A stretch of 64,000 bases of DNA. Origin: Hygrocybe punicea (Eukaryota > Basidiomycota > Agaricomycetes > Agaricales > Hygrophoraceae). The notes below the pieces were generated by a model that had not been told where the DNA came from, made no database searches, and saw only the letters and a list, made by a program, of their open reading frames with translations. Positions 24,197 through 36,195 of this stretch are shown here, one piece after another (within the stretch, counting starts at the first letter, position 1; every line of letters starts with the position of its first letter). Made by a program: the position numbers and the translations under genes. The stretch spans positions 1-64,000 of the forward strand of contig OY744464.1 in assembly GCA_963556145.1 (NCBI GenBank), given 5' to 3'.

Positions 24197-25508
24197 GTAT
24201 GACCTCCAAGTTTGGTTTGGGTGGTTATGTTTTTAATGATGTATCCTCTGACAGTCAGACTTGTCATCAGAGAACCCACTTAATATACAGGACCACAGTG
24301 ATTATTGGCCAGGATCATCTCAACAGACAGATTGCTGTGAAAATCTAGTCAGCTCAGTCAGTTTTTTCTTTCTGGGGTTCAATCCCTTCGTAACCAATTA
24401 TGCCAACAGAATGCCAACCCCGATCAGAGTATATCTGCTGGTCAGTGTGACAGATTCTCTAACCTAATGTATTGTTCTCTCATCAAGCATGTGTAGTTTC
24501 ACCTTTATCACCGGTTCAACCTAAACCCCAATCTAAACCCAAGACATCATCTGGAACATTAATTCCTCACATAGATCTTAGAGAGAAGATGAGAGGAAGG
24601 ACAAATACAATTTTTAAGAAAACAGATTTGTATGTGACATTTGCATTCAAGTCGATGGGGTTATTTAACTTCATTTCAAGAATCATTATTCCCAACCCAG
24701 GCACCGCCATTATTAACACACTACCCAGAATTCAAGATAATATTCTGGTAAGTAGTTTGAATTTTGTACATCACACTCAAGGCAAGTCTTATGAGAAATA
24801 GTATCATAGTTCCGATGGGGATTCCGCTGTTCATTGCAATTCTGAGATGATTGATGCCACCAATTGCACAGATTCTTCGAACTGGTATGTTGAACAATTA
24901 GTAATGCTTCCTTATCCTCATTGGTCGTTACAGTCTGGACTCACCATTGACCGAGCTTGAAATAGTCATTCATAATTCTGCGACGTCGGCAGATGATTAT
25001 GATTTGTAAGCTTGGCTATTGTGTTGAAGCTTCCTCTTGCATAATGCAATTTTTGCAGTGATGAGCCTAATAACCCTAACCAACCAAATGATGACTTGGA
25101 AGATTTGTGGTCATACGATGATGATCGTAACCCTTTAAGGTAAGTTTACATGCAGAATTTGGACTCTGGTGTGCTTACTTGTGTTGTTTGCTTTTTATGA
25201 TTTTATCAGTAAGGATTATTTGGTCAAAGGGCCAATTTCAGGTGTTATAAATACATTTCACATATGGGATAACTAATCTAAATATGTCTTGCTGGGCTGA
25301 ATCCAGATGTTGCAGAAAGGTTGGAGGTCGAGGTAACCAGCCAGAGGATGGTGTATGAAGACAGGTATGTGGATCTTTGATCGCTCTTAAACTAATTCCA
25401 AAACATGCCTCAGGACTCCTCCGTATGTGCCTCAAGATTTATCAGAGTGTGTTATATTTTTCACTTGGAGCATAAACATTTCATCATTGGTTTGGTCTGT
25501 AATTTCAG
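24197..25508 (+). other. Poorly resolved gene interior or decayed sequence
   Basis: Several short open stretches on the plus strand (for example about 24490-24790, basic and proline-rich) alternate with stop-rich DNA. They could be small exons of the gene starting at 23082 or a decayed copy. I cannot support specific boundaries. Confidence 0.3.
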
Positions 25509-26066
25509 GGATTCCTCACCAGCCGTTGCAGTGGGGAGGGTTAGTGCATCTTCCTCGGAAGAAGAAACTTTAATGGCCAGTTTTCAAAGAAAAGAAGCTC
25601 ATGTGGTGTCTTCCTCTGACGAGGAAGATACCTTGTTTGCCAAGTGGAAGAAACAGCACAAATCTGCCCCAATCGGAACCCCTAAATCTGGTGGGAAGAA
25701 GAAGACTTACACCTTGAAAACTGCCATCGTAGTCAGTCCCAGGAAGGGAGATCGCGCTAAATCTGCTGGAATTGACACGAGCAAAACATCCACCCATCAA
25801 CAACAAGAAGCTTCAATTGTTTTCCTGGATGGTTTGGCCCATTCATTGGAAAGATTGGCAAACTTGACTAAAGATAATGGATCTCGTGGTGTAAGCCCTC
25901 ATTTGTTCAATTCCTCTTGTGAATTATTTTTATCAGGTTGGATTGTTTCTAGAAGACAATGGATGAGTTACTGTCATTTTTTGAGACTTGGAATGCATTG
26001 TGGGCTAGCCATGAACGCGACTGTTTGGATAAAATCAAGTCCATCAGGGCTGATTCCAAAACAAAG
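25509..26066 (+). CDS. Ser/Asp/Glu- and Lys-rich exons, possible 3' end of the 23082 gene
   Basis: Exon 25509 to about 25890 encodes acidic serine clusters (SSSEEE, SSSDEE), the pattern of casein-kinase-2 sites, followed by basic KSGGKKK. A GT-AG intron leads to exon 25953-26066, a predicted helix beginning MDELL, ending at a GTAATG donor. The paralogous gene at 13230 also ends in a short acidic helical exon. The link to the 23082 gene is inferred from strand, order and this similarity. Confidence 0.35.
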
Positions 26067-26174
26067 GTAATGAAACTTCTTTTCATCAGAATCACTGCTG
26101 AAACTCCTTGGATAGAAATCTGTCGGCAAAGCCTTTTTGAAGAAAATAGTGCCTTGGTTGAAGGAACATGGTAA

Positions 26175-26963
26175 TGATGATCAGAAATTGATGCAAGGGG
26201 TAATCTCTATGGCCTTGGCATTCACGGGCAACATGTAGATAATGGTTAGACCTGGATATGTGTTAGAATCGTATTGTTTGCCCTCATATATACTCAGGCT
26301 TGGATGTTGCTAGCTTATATTTTCTGGCAACTAAACTCAGACTGGGGTTTGGTCGGGTTTTTTTCTAATAGTGTTCTGACCACTTTTACTCACCACATCG
26401 CTGCATGACTATAATCTCACCACAAAGGAAGAGGTTAAGCTAAAAAGCTAAAAAGCCAGCTAACTCCCAAAACCCTAACTTGAAATGTAACTGGATTGCT
26501 GCATGACTGGCCATAATACAAGTAAGACATATATCCCCATAAGCTAACCAAAGACCAGCTAACTCCCAAAATCCTAACCAACCTGGCAATTGTTTGCTCA
26601 CATGATTTCGTTTGGCTGACTAACCCAGCTCACTCTCACTCTCTTCACCTCATGTCAGCTCTATGCGGTTTTGGTATTTGACGCTCATCTGATGCAACTC
26701 TCCATGATTATTAGATGGCTTCATCCCGGAACTTGATCAGACAAGAACTCAAACCCAATAATTCCAAGTTTGGAAAATTGGCCACCTACGAGTCTCTGAA
26801 AAGTAGGTTGGTTGTCTGAACTTACCTGGGCATTGACCCTTGGACTTTCTTTGTCTATAGTCATGGGTAACTCGGAGGATGGTTTGGTGGAATTCTTTCG
26901 TGGGGACCAGTAAGGTCTTGCTTTTGCTTCTTCCTCATCTAACCTCTCTTTGCGGTTAGTGTC
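26175..26963. other. Intergenic, small duplicated motif only
   Basis: No gene supported. The phrase AGCTAACTCCCAAAA-CCTAACC appears twice (about 26455-26480 and 26540-26580), a small local duplication. The right end is presumably 5' flank of the BAH-PHD gene, whose first exon may lie here unrecognised. Confidence 0.4.
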
Positions 26964-27960
26964 ATGGTTGTCCCTCATGAAGAAGACTTGGGTGAATTGG
27001 ATAATGATGGTTTTTTGGCCAACCCCGATAATTATTATCATGCAACCATTGTGGACATTCGAGGAAACTTGGACAAATCAGGATCGGTCTGTTTTCATTC
27101 TCTAAAACTTTCAACTGTCCAATCTTGGAGTAGATTTGGATCAAGATAAGTTGGTTTTATACTGCCGACCATATTAGGTCTGTCTTCCCCACAGAGAGTG
27201 CTCATCTGTGAGTGGTTATTGCATTGTACCCTTCTCAAATAGTGCTTCATGGGTAGCAGGCCATTGGACAAAATGGGTTCAAATGAGTTGGTGGCTTCCA
27301 ATCACGAGGACATTATTGATGCTGCTTGTATTGAATGTAAGTCTTTGACTTCTCTCAAACATCAACCAGCAAGTTGAGCTTGTCGGACAGCGCCCTCTTC
27401 CTTGCTACACTTCGATGACACTTTGTGTCTGCATTCCGACATCCCAACTGATTCCTATTATTCACGTTGGACTCTCAACGTCAAATCCATGACATTCACA
27501 GTGCGGTTAAATCATCTTCTCCTGATATTTCTGTGCTGATTTGACTTATTTTCAGAAGCTCAAAATGTCCTGTGTCATAGGCTGTCATGGTTTGTATGCG
27601 CCAGAAAGTGACATTCAGCGTTGGTGTTCCACTTGTCAGACATGGTTTCACACAGAGTGTATGGAGGTCCAACAGGAGGAACCTACATTCGAAATAACAG
27701 GCCTAAAATCTCCACCTGCCGGTGTTGATGAAGATCTCCTAACCATTGCAATTAAACCAATAGAGCGGGGACTTCTTTCAATTCATGGGTTGGTCGGCAA
27801 TGGCGAACAGCAATTGTTTTCCAGATGGTTGTTATCCGAGGCCAATAAAGGGGAGAAGAACTGTTCTCTGCAAAATCTCAGCAAAAAGTATGTGAGGAGA
27901 GTTATGGGTGATAATCCTGTGTATTATGAATGTCCTTATTGCACACGTAGTTGGATTTAG
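26964..27960 (+). CDS. BAH-PHD chromatin reader-like protein
   Basis: Exons read through as 26964-27087 (ATG at 26964, though an upstream exon is possible), 27134 to about 27209, about 27245-27329, a block near 27415-27510, and about 27556-27960. Intron 1 is GT-AG, phase 0. The first exons look like a BAH domain: a strand ending ATIVDIRG, then IWIKISWFY, then NELVASNHEDIID. The last exon has a PHD-type finger: CVIGC, WCSTC, WFHTEC and, about 85 residues later, CPYC. BAH and PHD modules bind nucleosomes and modified histone tails; partners here are unknown. The Ulp1-type gene starts 85 bp after the stop. The proposed BAH part is inferred from pattern, the PHD part is clearer. Confidence 0.6.
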
Positions 27961-28045
27961 TCATTTCCCTGCTCACCTTACGTGATGCCTCGTGTAGGTT
28001 GCGGGTTGTGCCTGTATTACATATTGTATCTTGCTTTCCGTCATC

Positions 28046-31000
28046 ATGTCTGACTCTTCGACTTCATCGGATTCCAAATTTTCTGATGACCTGCTCTCCG
28101 TAGCAAATGAATTTCAAGGAAAGCTGGACTTGATGGCTTCCCGAGTCTCCTCCTCATCATCTTCTTCTGATCCTATGGACTCATTGTCTGTCAATCCCAC
28201 ATGGAAATCCATCCTGACCTCCTCTCAGGCCTCTCAGTTGACTTCTAAGCAACTGCAATCAGCGTTTGATGTATTAGCTGGGTTGCCTTCTCAAAATTTC
28301 TCCTCCTCTTCCTCCTCTTCCTCCAATCATTCCACACACTCAGACACTTCCGATGGTTATCAGCCTTCTGGTGACATTGTGCCTTTGCAACTTGAAGACT
28401 GGGATACCAATCGCTCCACATCTAATTCTCACAATGAACATGGGCCTGATAACAATGATAACAATGATCAGCATGACAAAGGTGGGCTTCAGCAATCCCA
28501 TAGCTTAGCTTTCAGCCTCATTTATCTTTATCTTTATTTCTAGACCTGATTCTTTGTAATCCTATGGTGTGGAGTGTTCCTCTGTTGGAGATTCAAACTT
28601 TGTGTATTGGAAAGTGGTTGGATCAAACCATAATCAACTTTTATCTCCTTTACCATTGGCTCCACAACCGAGACGATGCCCTCTTTTACCTGGTGAACTT
28701 GGAATTGACTCTGAATTCGAGAATTATGCCAAATCAGATGCAATTGGATTCTTATGAATCTTACACCGGTCAACGTCGCCCATTCCCTCCACGTCCCGTG
28801 ATCGCAGTCATAGGTCATTCTCATCATTTTTTTGTCGCCATCTTCGATTACACTGCAATGATGGCCTATGTTCTGGGTTCGAGAATCTCTCACTCAGGTT
28901 ATTATCATATCGACTTTCCCTGGAATGATTGGAATGGTCCACAGTTGTGGAATTTCTTGGCCGCTCTCCATGGTTGGCAAGCTGGAGACATAAATGAAGT
29001 CGAGGTGGTAGCCAGACAATGGCGTCAGGTCTGTCTTGTGCTCAAAATTCAGTTGATCTTTCTTTACGATTCTCTTTTCAGAATGGATTGGATTGTGGAC
29101 CGATAACTGTCTCGGTAATTTTAGCTCTCTTGTCCAGAGGGTTGGAATTCGATGATTCCGGTCACATTCTCTGTCCCTCCATTCCTTGCGCTCATCTCCA
29201 GAGGCAGCATATGTTTGAGGTTATAGTGGAACAAACATTTATTTGCTTCACCACCTGGAAAGCCATGAAAGAGTCCCATCCCATTGCTTGGGTTACTGAA
29301 CCCATCCAAGCTTCCGTGGATATGCTGGAGTCTGGTCAAGAATGGCTGACCAAAATCAGCAGAATGTCAAAACAATTTAAGAAGGCCCAATCCCATTGCC
29401 CAGATTGCAAACGAAGTAGAACCATTATGGCGGCCAAGATCAAATCCTCGTCTAACCCACATTCAAGTTCCAATGATAGCCAGAGTGGCAATGAGCCAGA
29501 GAGCGAGGACCAGGAGAGCAGTGAGTAACATTCTTGTGTTTCTGATGAGTATTCCTTTCATCTTGACACGATTCTGCAGGACAACAAAAATTCCCTGCTC
29601 ATCTCAAGAATAATACGTTCATGAAAGGGGCTCGAAACAGAGCGTTCTTGGCGCCTCGTAGGTTGAAAGCCACCGATAACACGATTCCCTTGCCACCCCA
29701 ACGTTTCATCCCTCTTCCTTCTAATTCCAATTTCGATGAGTATTTCCTGGGGCCGACCTTGGAAGACAATGCGACATATCCAAAATATCTTGACAATTTC
29801 CCAACCAATCCTTTTGCCATGCCCACCATCCGTTCATCATGGGAACATTACAAAGACTATGGTTACAGGTTGGAACCCAGTTTCGCCCTCATGTTCAATA
29901 ATGTCGACCCCATCCTCGTCCAAGAACATCTCCTGCCTGTCGGGTCATCACTCACAGGGGAAAGCACCTCCGATCACATCACTGGTGATTATTCTCTGGC
30001 AAGACGTGGTCACGAGGACATCAATGTCGATGTTAACGATATCGTGACTATGGGAATGGAAGACATGTTGTCTCATGCTGGTAGAGAAAACTCCATAGAG
30101 AGTTTCAATGCCTTTGTTTGCGGTCGATCTTCTTATGGCCATTATATCCACCTATCTCTCGAGGAAGACAAAGTTCATTTGGAGGAAGATGAAATAACCT
30201 CGTGTTTCGACATCGATAGCATGATCTGGGTCACTCACAAACTCCATTTTCTTCAAGCCATCAAGATGTTCGTGTTGCCATACGAAAGGAGGGAAGCTCC
30301 TATCCACAGAAACAATCACGTTTATGTGGACATCCTTCTTCCTCGTTCAGAGCTCGACAAGGACAGCGGTGGTCGATCAGAGTGGCTATCCAAGTCATTT
30401 CCTTTGTCTGGAATACCTCACACCCACTTTGCTCATCTTGGAGATGGTGCAGGAAGCGTGAACATATATGTTTTCTTTCCACGGATGATTCACCGGGACG
30501 AGTTCAGGGGCTTTCGAGTCAACCGGATTCCTTTCGAAGTGCAATCTTTGTGGTTTACAGAGGTCGTCCTCCCTTCCATCATTGCCTCCACAGTTCCTGG
30601 CTGTTTGGAGTACACAGATTTCACTCTGGATGAGTGGAGATGGAAGGCTTCAGTAAATCATAGATTCGTCGACACCAAGACCACTCCTGTTCGTGCTTCT
30701 GCCCTTGATGATTTGCAGTATTGCATGAAGAAAATCATTATGGAAAATCCTGACAATCTCGATCTCTTCGGTTCCTTCTTCTTCGTTTGCGACTTTCGAA
30801 GCTCCAAAAACCTTACCGTGGAGGATGACCCCTATCAAGCTTTGATGAGGGAGTACCCCGGAATGGATTGGGACTATGCTATGGATCGATCCAATGGACA
30901 GCTCTTCCTCGACTTTGGGATTTCTTTCCATCCAAATCCCAAAGATGCAACCCCTTTGGTCGGTCTTTGGAAGCTGCCCGTTGTGCAAGGTTCATATCAA

Positions 31001-32769
31001 GCCGCTGGGATGAAGCAGAGCACCATCCATAACACCAACACTCTGGCACAGTACGGTGGCATGCAGGCTGAAATGCAACAGGAGAGGATGAAGGCAGTCC
31101 AGTTTACTTTTCGTTCTTCCTATGGCCTGTACTTTGAGGCCATTCGCCGTCCAGGGTCTAACTCCTACTTTTGCGAGGACCGTGAGGCTTACTTTGCCTC
31201 CCCCACTTTCCTCGACTGTTGCAAAAGATATGGTGGCATGTTCAAGGGTGCCAAAAGAAAGTCATTCGGGGTTAGAGAAGAAATTCGTGGAAGTGGACTG
31301 GCCATCAAGACGGCTTTGATGTCCGCAAAAAGAAAGGCTAGTTTGCTGTGTGTCTCTGGTGGTTTTCTTCTACATCTGACTTGCAGTATTTTGTGATCCA
31401 GGCATTGGATTACTTGCGGTCAGATCCCGTGTTGTGGGTTAAATCCGATCTTTGGTTCACCTTTGTGGGAAGGAGAATGTTGGAGCTCAAAAACTTCCAA
31501 CTCAAGTTGTCGAAATCACGTCCCTCCAACTATGGAATCATCACTAGTCTGATCATGCATCTGATCCGGAACATCATCACCACCCCCATAAACATCTACA
31601 GCTATCTTAATGCTGCTCTCATTGACCTCAATTTCGGTCCCTGCATAGAAAGATTTGGAATGTTCTTTCTGCATGATATAGACATTTCCAACAACATCTT
31701 TCTTCCAGGATTGGAGCAAAACGACGACGATGAGGTGGCCAAGGTGATGAAGCTGGACAAGAGGGCACGCAAAAAGGCTAGGACAATCAATTTCATCAAT
31801 TCTGAACCAAATGCTCAGTATCCCATCGGTGACTCGCCTCCCTGGAAGTTGGTGGTTCAAGCTGTTCAAGACTCACCGGAGACGATGTTGAAGGCTTGGG
31901 AATGGAGTGCCATGTATGACCAGCACGCTCAGGCAAATGACCTATTTATCAGAATGACGGTCGATCTCTGGCTTACCGTGGTGGACGATGCCATGTATAG
32001 CCTACCTCCCAAGCCCACCACCCTTCAAGAAGCCATGGAATGTTGGACGGTACAAGCCATACAGGCATCTTTTCGTAACTGCACGTTCTTGGCTTCAAGC
32101 TACAATCTTCGAGGGGCAAAGACCGGACAAAAACACTCTTCGTTTCGCTCGATGCTCTCCATCTTTTTCCCCGCTCCCGATGCTGGTTTCAATGCCAACT
32201 CTGTTTGGCAGCCATTGATGGATAAGGGTTATATTGGGGAATATCATCATCTGTGCAAGACACTTTCCGAGCGTCGGCTCCTGGAGATTAACACGGGGCT
32301 TAGCATCATCTTTGCTCACCTTCAGTGTCTTCCTGTCAGCAAACGATGCCAGGAAGGTGGAAGAAGATGTGGAACGATATGGAAGACACGCAATGGTTAC
32401 ATCGAGCTGGTCACCAACTCAAGATACTACAAGCTGGCCAGGATTGGGAATGTCACCAGAGAGAAGAAACCGGTGAGAACGAGGGTAAAGGCATCCACAG
32501 CTGTGATAGCTGCGAAATTGGATCAAGAGCATCGCGGAATCCCATACAAAGTAAGCAGACGTGAATACAGGGATCGTCAAAAGTCCTGGAAGAAGGCAAA
32601 TTTCCGCAAGCCTCCAGCAAGAAGACAAGAGGTCCAATCTGAGGAGAGCAGTGTCAGTGAAAGCAACGGTGATTCCACTGATGACAGCGACGATGGTGGC
32701 AGTGGGAGTTCAGAGATTGAGAAGAGTGGTGATACATGTTCAGAGAATGATGAGACAGGTGAAGAGTAG
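28046..32769 (+). CDS. Ulp1-type (C48) cysteine protease fused to a long protein of unknown function
   Basis: ATG at 28046. Exon 1 is serine-rich and disordered. An intron (about 28481-28543) leads to the protease: WLDQTIINFYL, then HSHHF (His), FPW and, after an intron at 29029-29081, NGLDCGP with the catalytic Cys. This is the Ulp1/SENP layout, which cleaves SUMO-like conjugates. An intron at 29521-29579 (phase 1) keeps the frame into about 1,000 further residues: a large globular part to about 31351, a short intron (31352 to 31386 or 31401), then a part ending in a basic region and an acidic serine-rich tail. Ulp1 domains are common passengers of eukaryotic DNA transposons. I found no RNase H-fold transposase motif. 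No stop interrupts the reading. Confidence 0.7.
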
Positions 32770-32859
32770 TAGTGTCTAGACATTGAGCAGCATGAAAATA
32801 CTTGTCCTAGAGGCTATTGAACCATTAGATATCAATGGAATCATCTCCAAGACGGTTTT

Positions 32860-34200
32860 ATGAATGTATTGAGTTACCCCCTGTTATAGCACAGATTCTT
32901 GGCCAGCTAGGAACCTCAAATCACTTGACCTAGGGGTTATTTCACCATGGGTTCTCAATGGAGTCATCTCCGGGTCCATTTTGTGCATGCATTCTTGAGA
33001 TATATGAATGTGCTCCTCCTACCCCCTGACAGAGCACATGCTCTGGGCCAGCTAGCAACCCGAGATCACTTGTCCAGGGGGCTAGTTGATCATCAGATTT
33101 CATTGAAATGATCTCCCAGATACTTTGGTGAATGCATTCTTGAGATACACCAATGTGCTCCTCATACCCCCTAGCATAGCACATGCTCCTGGCCAGCTAG
33201 TGACCTAAAATCCCATGTCCAGGGGGTAAGTTGATCCCCAGATCGCAATGGAATCATCTCCCAGACCATTTTATGAATGCATTCTTGAGATATAGGATGT
33301 GCTCCTCCTACCCCCCTGGCATAGCACAGGTTCCTGGAGAGCTAGCAGCCTCAAATCACTTGTTCTGGGGGCTATTTGATCACCACATTCCATTGAAACA
33401 ATCTCCCGGACACTTTGGTGAATGCATTCTTGAGATATACCCATGTGCTCCTCATACCCCCCTGACATAACACATGTTCCTGGCCAGCTAGCAACCCCAA
33501 ATGACTTGTCCTGGGGGTTATTTGATCACCACATTCCATTGAAATGATCTCCCACACCCTTTTATGAATGCATTCTTGAGATACAGCAATGTGCTCCTCA
33601 TACCCCCCTGGCATAGCACAGGTTGCTGGCCAGCTAGCAACCTCAAATCACTTGTTCTAGGGGATATTTTATCATGGGAGTTCAATGGAGTCATCTCCCA
33701 GACCCTTTTATGAATGCATTCTTGAGATATGCCCATGTGCTCCTCATACCCCCCTAGTACAGCACATGTTCCTGGCCAGCTAGGAACCTCTAATCACCTG
33801 TTCTGGGGGTTATTTCACAATGGGATTGCAATGGAGTCATCTCCCGGACCCCTTTATGAATGCATTCTTGAGATATGCCCATGTGCTCCTCATACCCCCC
33901 CTGTACAGCACATGTTCCTGGCCAGCTAGGAATCTGAAATCACTTGTTCTGGGGGTTATTTAACCATGGGAATGCAATGGAGCCATCTCCCAGACCCTTT
34001 TATGAATGTATTCTTGAGATACAGGCATGTGCTCCTCATACCCCCCTTGTATAGCACATGTTCCAGGGCAGCTAGTAACCTCAAATCACTTGTTCTAGGG
34101 GCTATTTGATCACCACATTCCAATGAAATGATCTCCCAGACCATTTTGTGAATGCATTCTTGAGATATGCCAATGTGCTCCCCATACCCCCTTCTACCCC
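32860..34200. repeat. 146-bp minisatellite, about 9 copies
   Basis: GAATGCATTCTTGAGATA recurs about every 145-148 bp (near 33132, 33277, 33422, 33568, 33715, 33861, 34153), with GTGCTCC-TCATACCCCC, CAGCTAG and a short TTCTGGGGG block in each unit. Copies differ by several percent. The first units (from about 32860) and the last (34009, GTATTCTTGAG) are more diverged. Minus-strand frames that track the repeat are not genes. It fills the space between the Ulp1-type gene and the truncated left Plavaka copy. Confidence 0.9.
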
Positions 34201-34348
34201 TTGTTGGCACCATAGCTCCAAAACCGGTCCGCCAATTTTGTTCAAAATTTGCACAGGACATCTCATGGGTTATATGATGACTCTAAACCATCCCACCAAG
34301 TCAGATTTTGGTGCAAATTTTCCAATGCATTGCTACCAGGCATATATA
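34201..34348. other. Flank of the truncated Plavaka copy
   Basis: Unique-looking sequence between the 146-bp minisatellite and the breakpoint of the left Plavaka copy at 34349. No gene or terminal repeat seen. Confidence 0.4.
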
Positions 34349-34369
34349 AAAACCTATAAGGATACGCAC

Positions 34370-35215
34370 AGCCTGACTCCATGCCCAATTGCCCGACATT
34401 AGATTTTGCCATTGGCGCTCGCCATTCTCAGCAAATTCTTGAAATGGGGTATAATTAATTTCGTCCTTGAAGTCGGGGTTGGAAAGTTGGTTCTTGATAA
34501 CAACGCTCGGATTCCGGTGCCTGACTTCATACTCTGTCGTCATCCAAGGAGGCACCACTCCATTTGGAAGGTCACCTGAATACAAGACCAAAAAAGATTC
34601 CCATGGGGCATCGCCAATAGGTATAGAGTCGATTGTGCTATAGACATCTTTATGATTGGAAAATGGCGCTGTACCGCTGTGATCTCCCCACATATCCATG
34701 AGGTCGTCAATTTCTGTAGCTGGCATCTGGTTTCTCTTAAATAGGAATTCGGCAATCCGGAATTCGGAACAAGACGAGTAGGGTGAAAAGTCGGAAGGTG
34801 ATTTTTCGATTGGTGTTGGGAGGGTTTGGGGATCAATATAAGTGCCATTGATATCACACGGCATCCCTGAATGATTGCTGTAATATTACAGCATGGACTA
34901 AGTAAGAGTTTGAACTGACTTACCATTCAGAATAGGGTGCTCGTGGGTGTAAGAAGTTTGAGGTGCAGTCGAGGCATCATACTCCATACCATCATTTTCT
35001 GCAGAGTCAAAATCCATGTCGTTGCCAAAGAAAGGAAGATCGTCGTGGTCATCATCATCAACCACCTCCACCTCCACTATTGATCGCTGGGCAAACAGAG
35101 GGTGTGCAGAGTTCTTGTGTTGTGTATAACCAGATCGGTTTTTGAATGTTTTATTTCGGCCCTTGCATTTGCCAAGATGGCACTCGAAGAGACGGGAACG
35201 AGGTTGATTCGACAT
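34370..35215 (-). pseudogene. Plavaka transposase, first two exons only
   Basis: ATG at 35215. Exon 1 has the C2H2-like finger (C-x4-C spacing, then GYTQHKNSAH) and exon 2 the following conserved block, ending at the intron donor near 34370. The rest of the gene is absent because the copy is cut at 34349. It is identical in reading to the same part of the right copy and cannot make a full transposase. Confidence 0.9.
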
Positions 35216-35917
35216 TTGTACGGAAAGTGCAATCGGGATGAAATTATGTACGAGACAATGACAAGTCCGCTAGGGCGTGAGATCACAAATTGAGAGTCAG
35301 AAATACAAGGACAAAACAGAACTCGAACCACATACCTACTACCAAAAAAAACCGACAAAAAAATATGCCTGCCAAACGCACAACAACTGTCAATGGCAGC
35401 ACTGGAAAAAGTCAAGGAACTCACCCAAGTGAATTCGCCTGCAAAAGAAAGGTAGCCAAAGCTAACATGTAACGTTTTCGCAGACGGTACACTTGCAACC
35501 AATCGTGCACGACGTGCTGGAGCAAACCTCCACCCAGGAATGGTAGTTGCCAATCAGACTAAACCGCGTAGAACCTCAGCTCAAGTCCTTGCCGACAAAG
35601 CCGCAGCTCTTGCCAAAAAAGAGGAAAAGGCCGTTGCAGTTGCGGCTGCCAAAGATAAAAAGCTGAAAAAGATAGCAGATTTAGAAAATAGGATGGCGGC
35701 TGATGAAGAAAATCGTAAAAGGGATGCGGCTCGGCCACCGTCAGGGAAAATTGTGGTTAATGTTGCTGAACGCCCAAAATCATCTGTCAGGAAAAGTACA
35801 CCGGAAATCATGAAGGAAGTTGACGAACTGTTAGCCTTCAACTATGGCAATGATATTGTTGAACTTGACAGCGAGGAAGAATCCCAGGTTGTGCTCCGCC
35901 AGCCAAAGCCTCGACGG

Positions 35918-36072
35918 TGGAGTGGTACGGAGGTACCGCTCCGGGGGCTAGCTGGAGAGTCTCGCTGGAGAGCTGGCGAGGAAGGCTTGATTGGGACTGA
36001 CTACTGACAGGGATCTATCTACAACGAACCGTGGGAGCCTCATCACGTGACTAGGCACTCGCTACCACTCCA
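35918..36072 (-). repeat. LTR (3' LTR in element orientation)
   Basis: 155 bp, TG...CA ends, identical by eye to the LTR at 38619-38773. Identity of LTRs implies very recent insertion. Confidence 0.93.
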
Positions 36073-36090
36073 ATTGCCCCCCTCCCTCAT
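36073..36090 (-). promoter_or_regulatory. Polypurine tract next to the 3' LTR
   Basis: On the minus strand GAGGGAGGGGGG lies four bases before the LTR start, the usual position of the plus-strand primer site of LTR retrotransposons. Confidence 0.7.
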
Positions 36091-36120
36091 AGCGACGTCC
36101 TCGTCGCTATCGAAGACCTG

Positions 36121-36195
36121 AAAGAAAGAAAGAAAGAAAGAAAAAAAGAAAAAAAGGGAAGAGGAAAGAAAGAGGAAAAAAGACTGAAAAAGAAA
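36121..36195. repeat. GAAA-rich simple repeat
   Basis: (GAAA)n and longer A/G tracts lie between the polypurine tract and the end of the proline-rich frame, inside the LTR element. Confidence 0.8.

Noticed and set aside
28046..32769. KDZ (Kyakuja-Dileera-Zisupton) transposase
   Set aside because: KDZ elements can travel with Ulp1 and TET/JBP genes, but I found no characteristic transposase block in the long C-terminal part.
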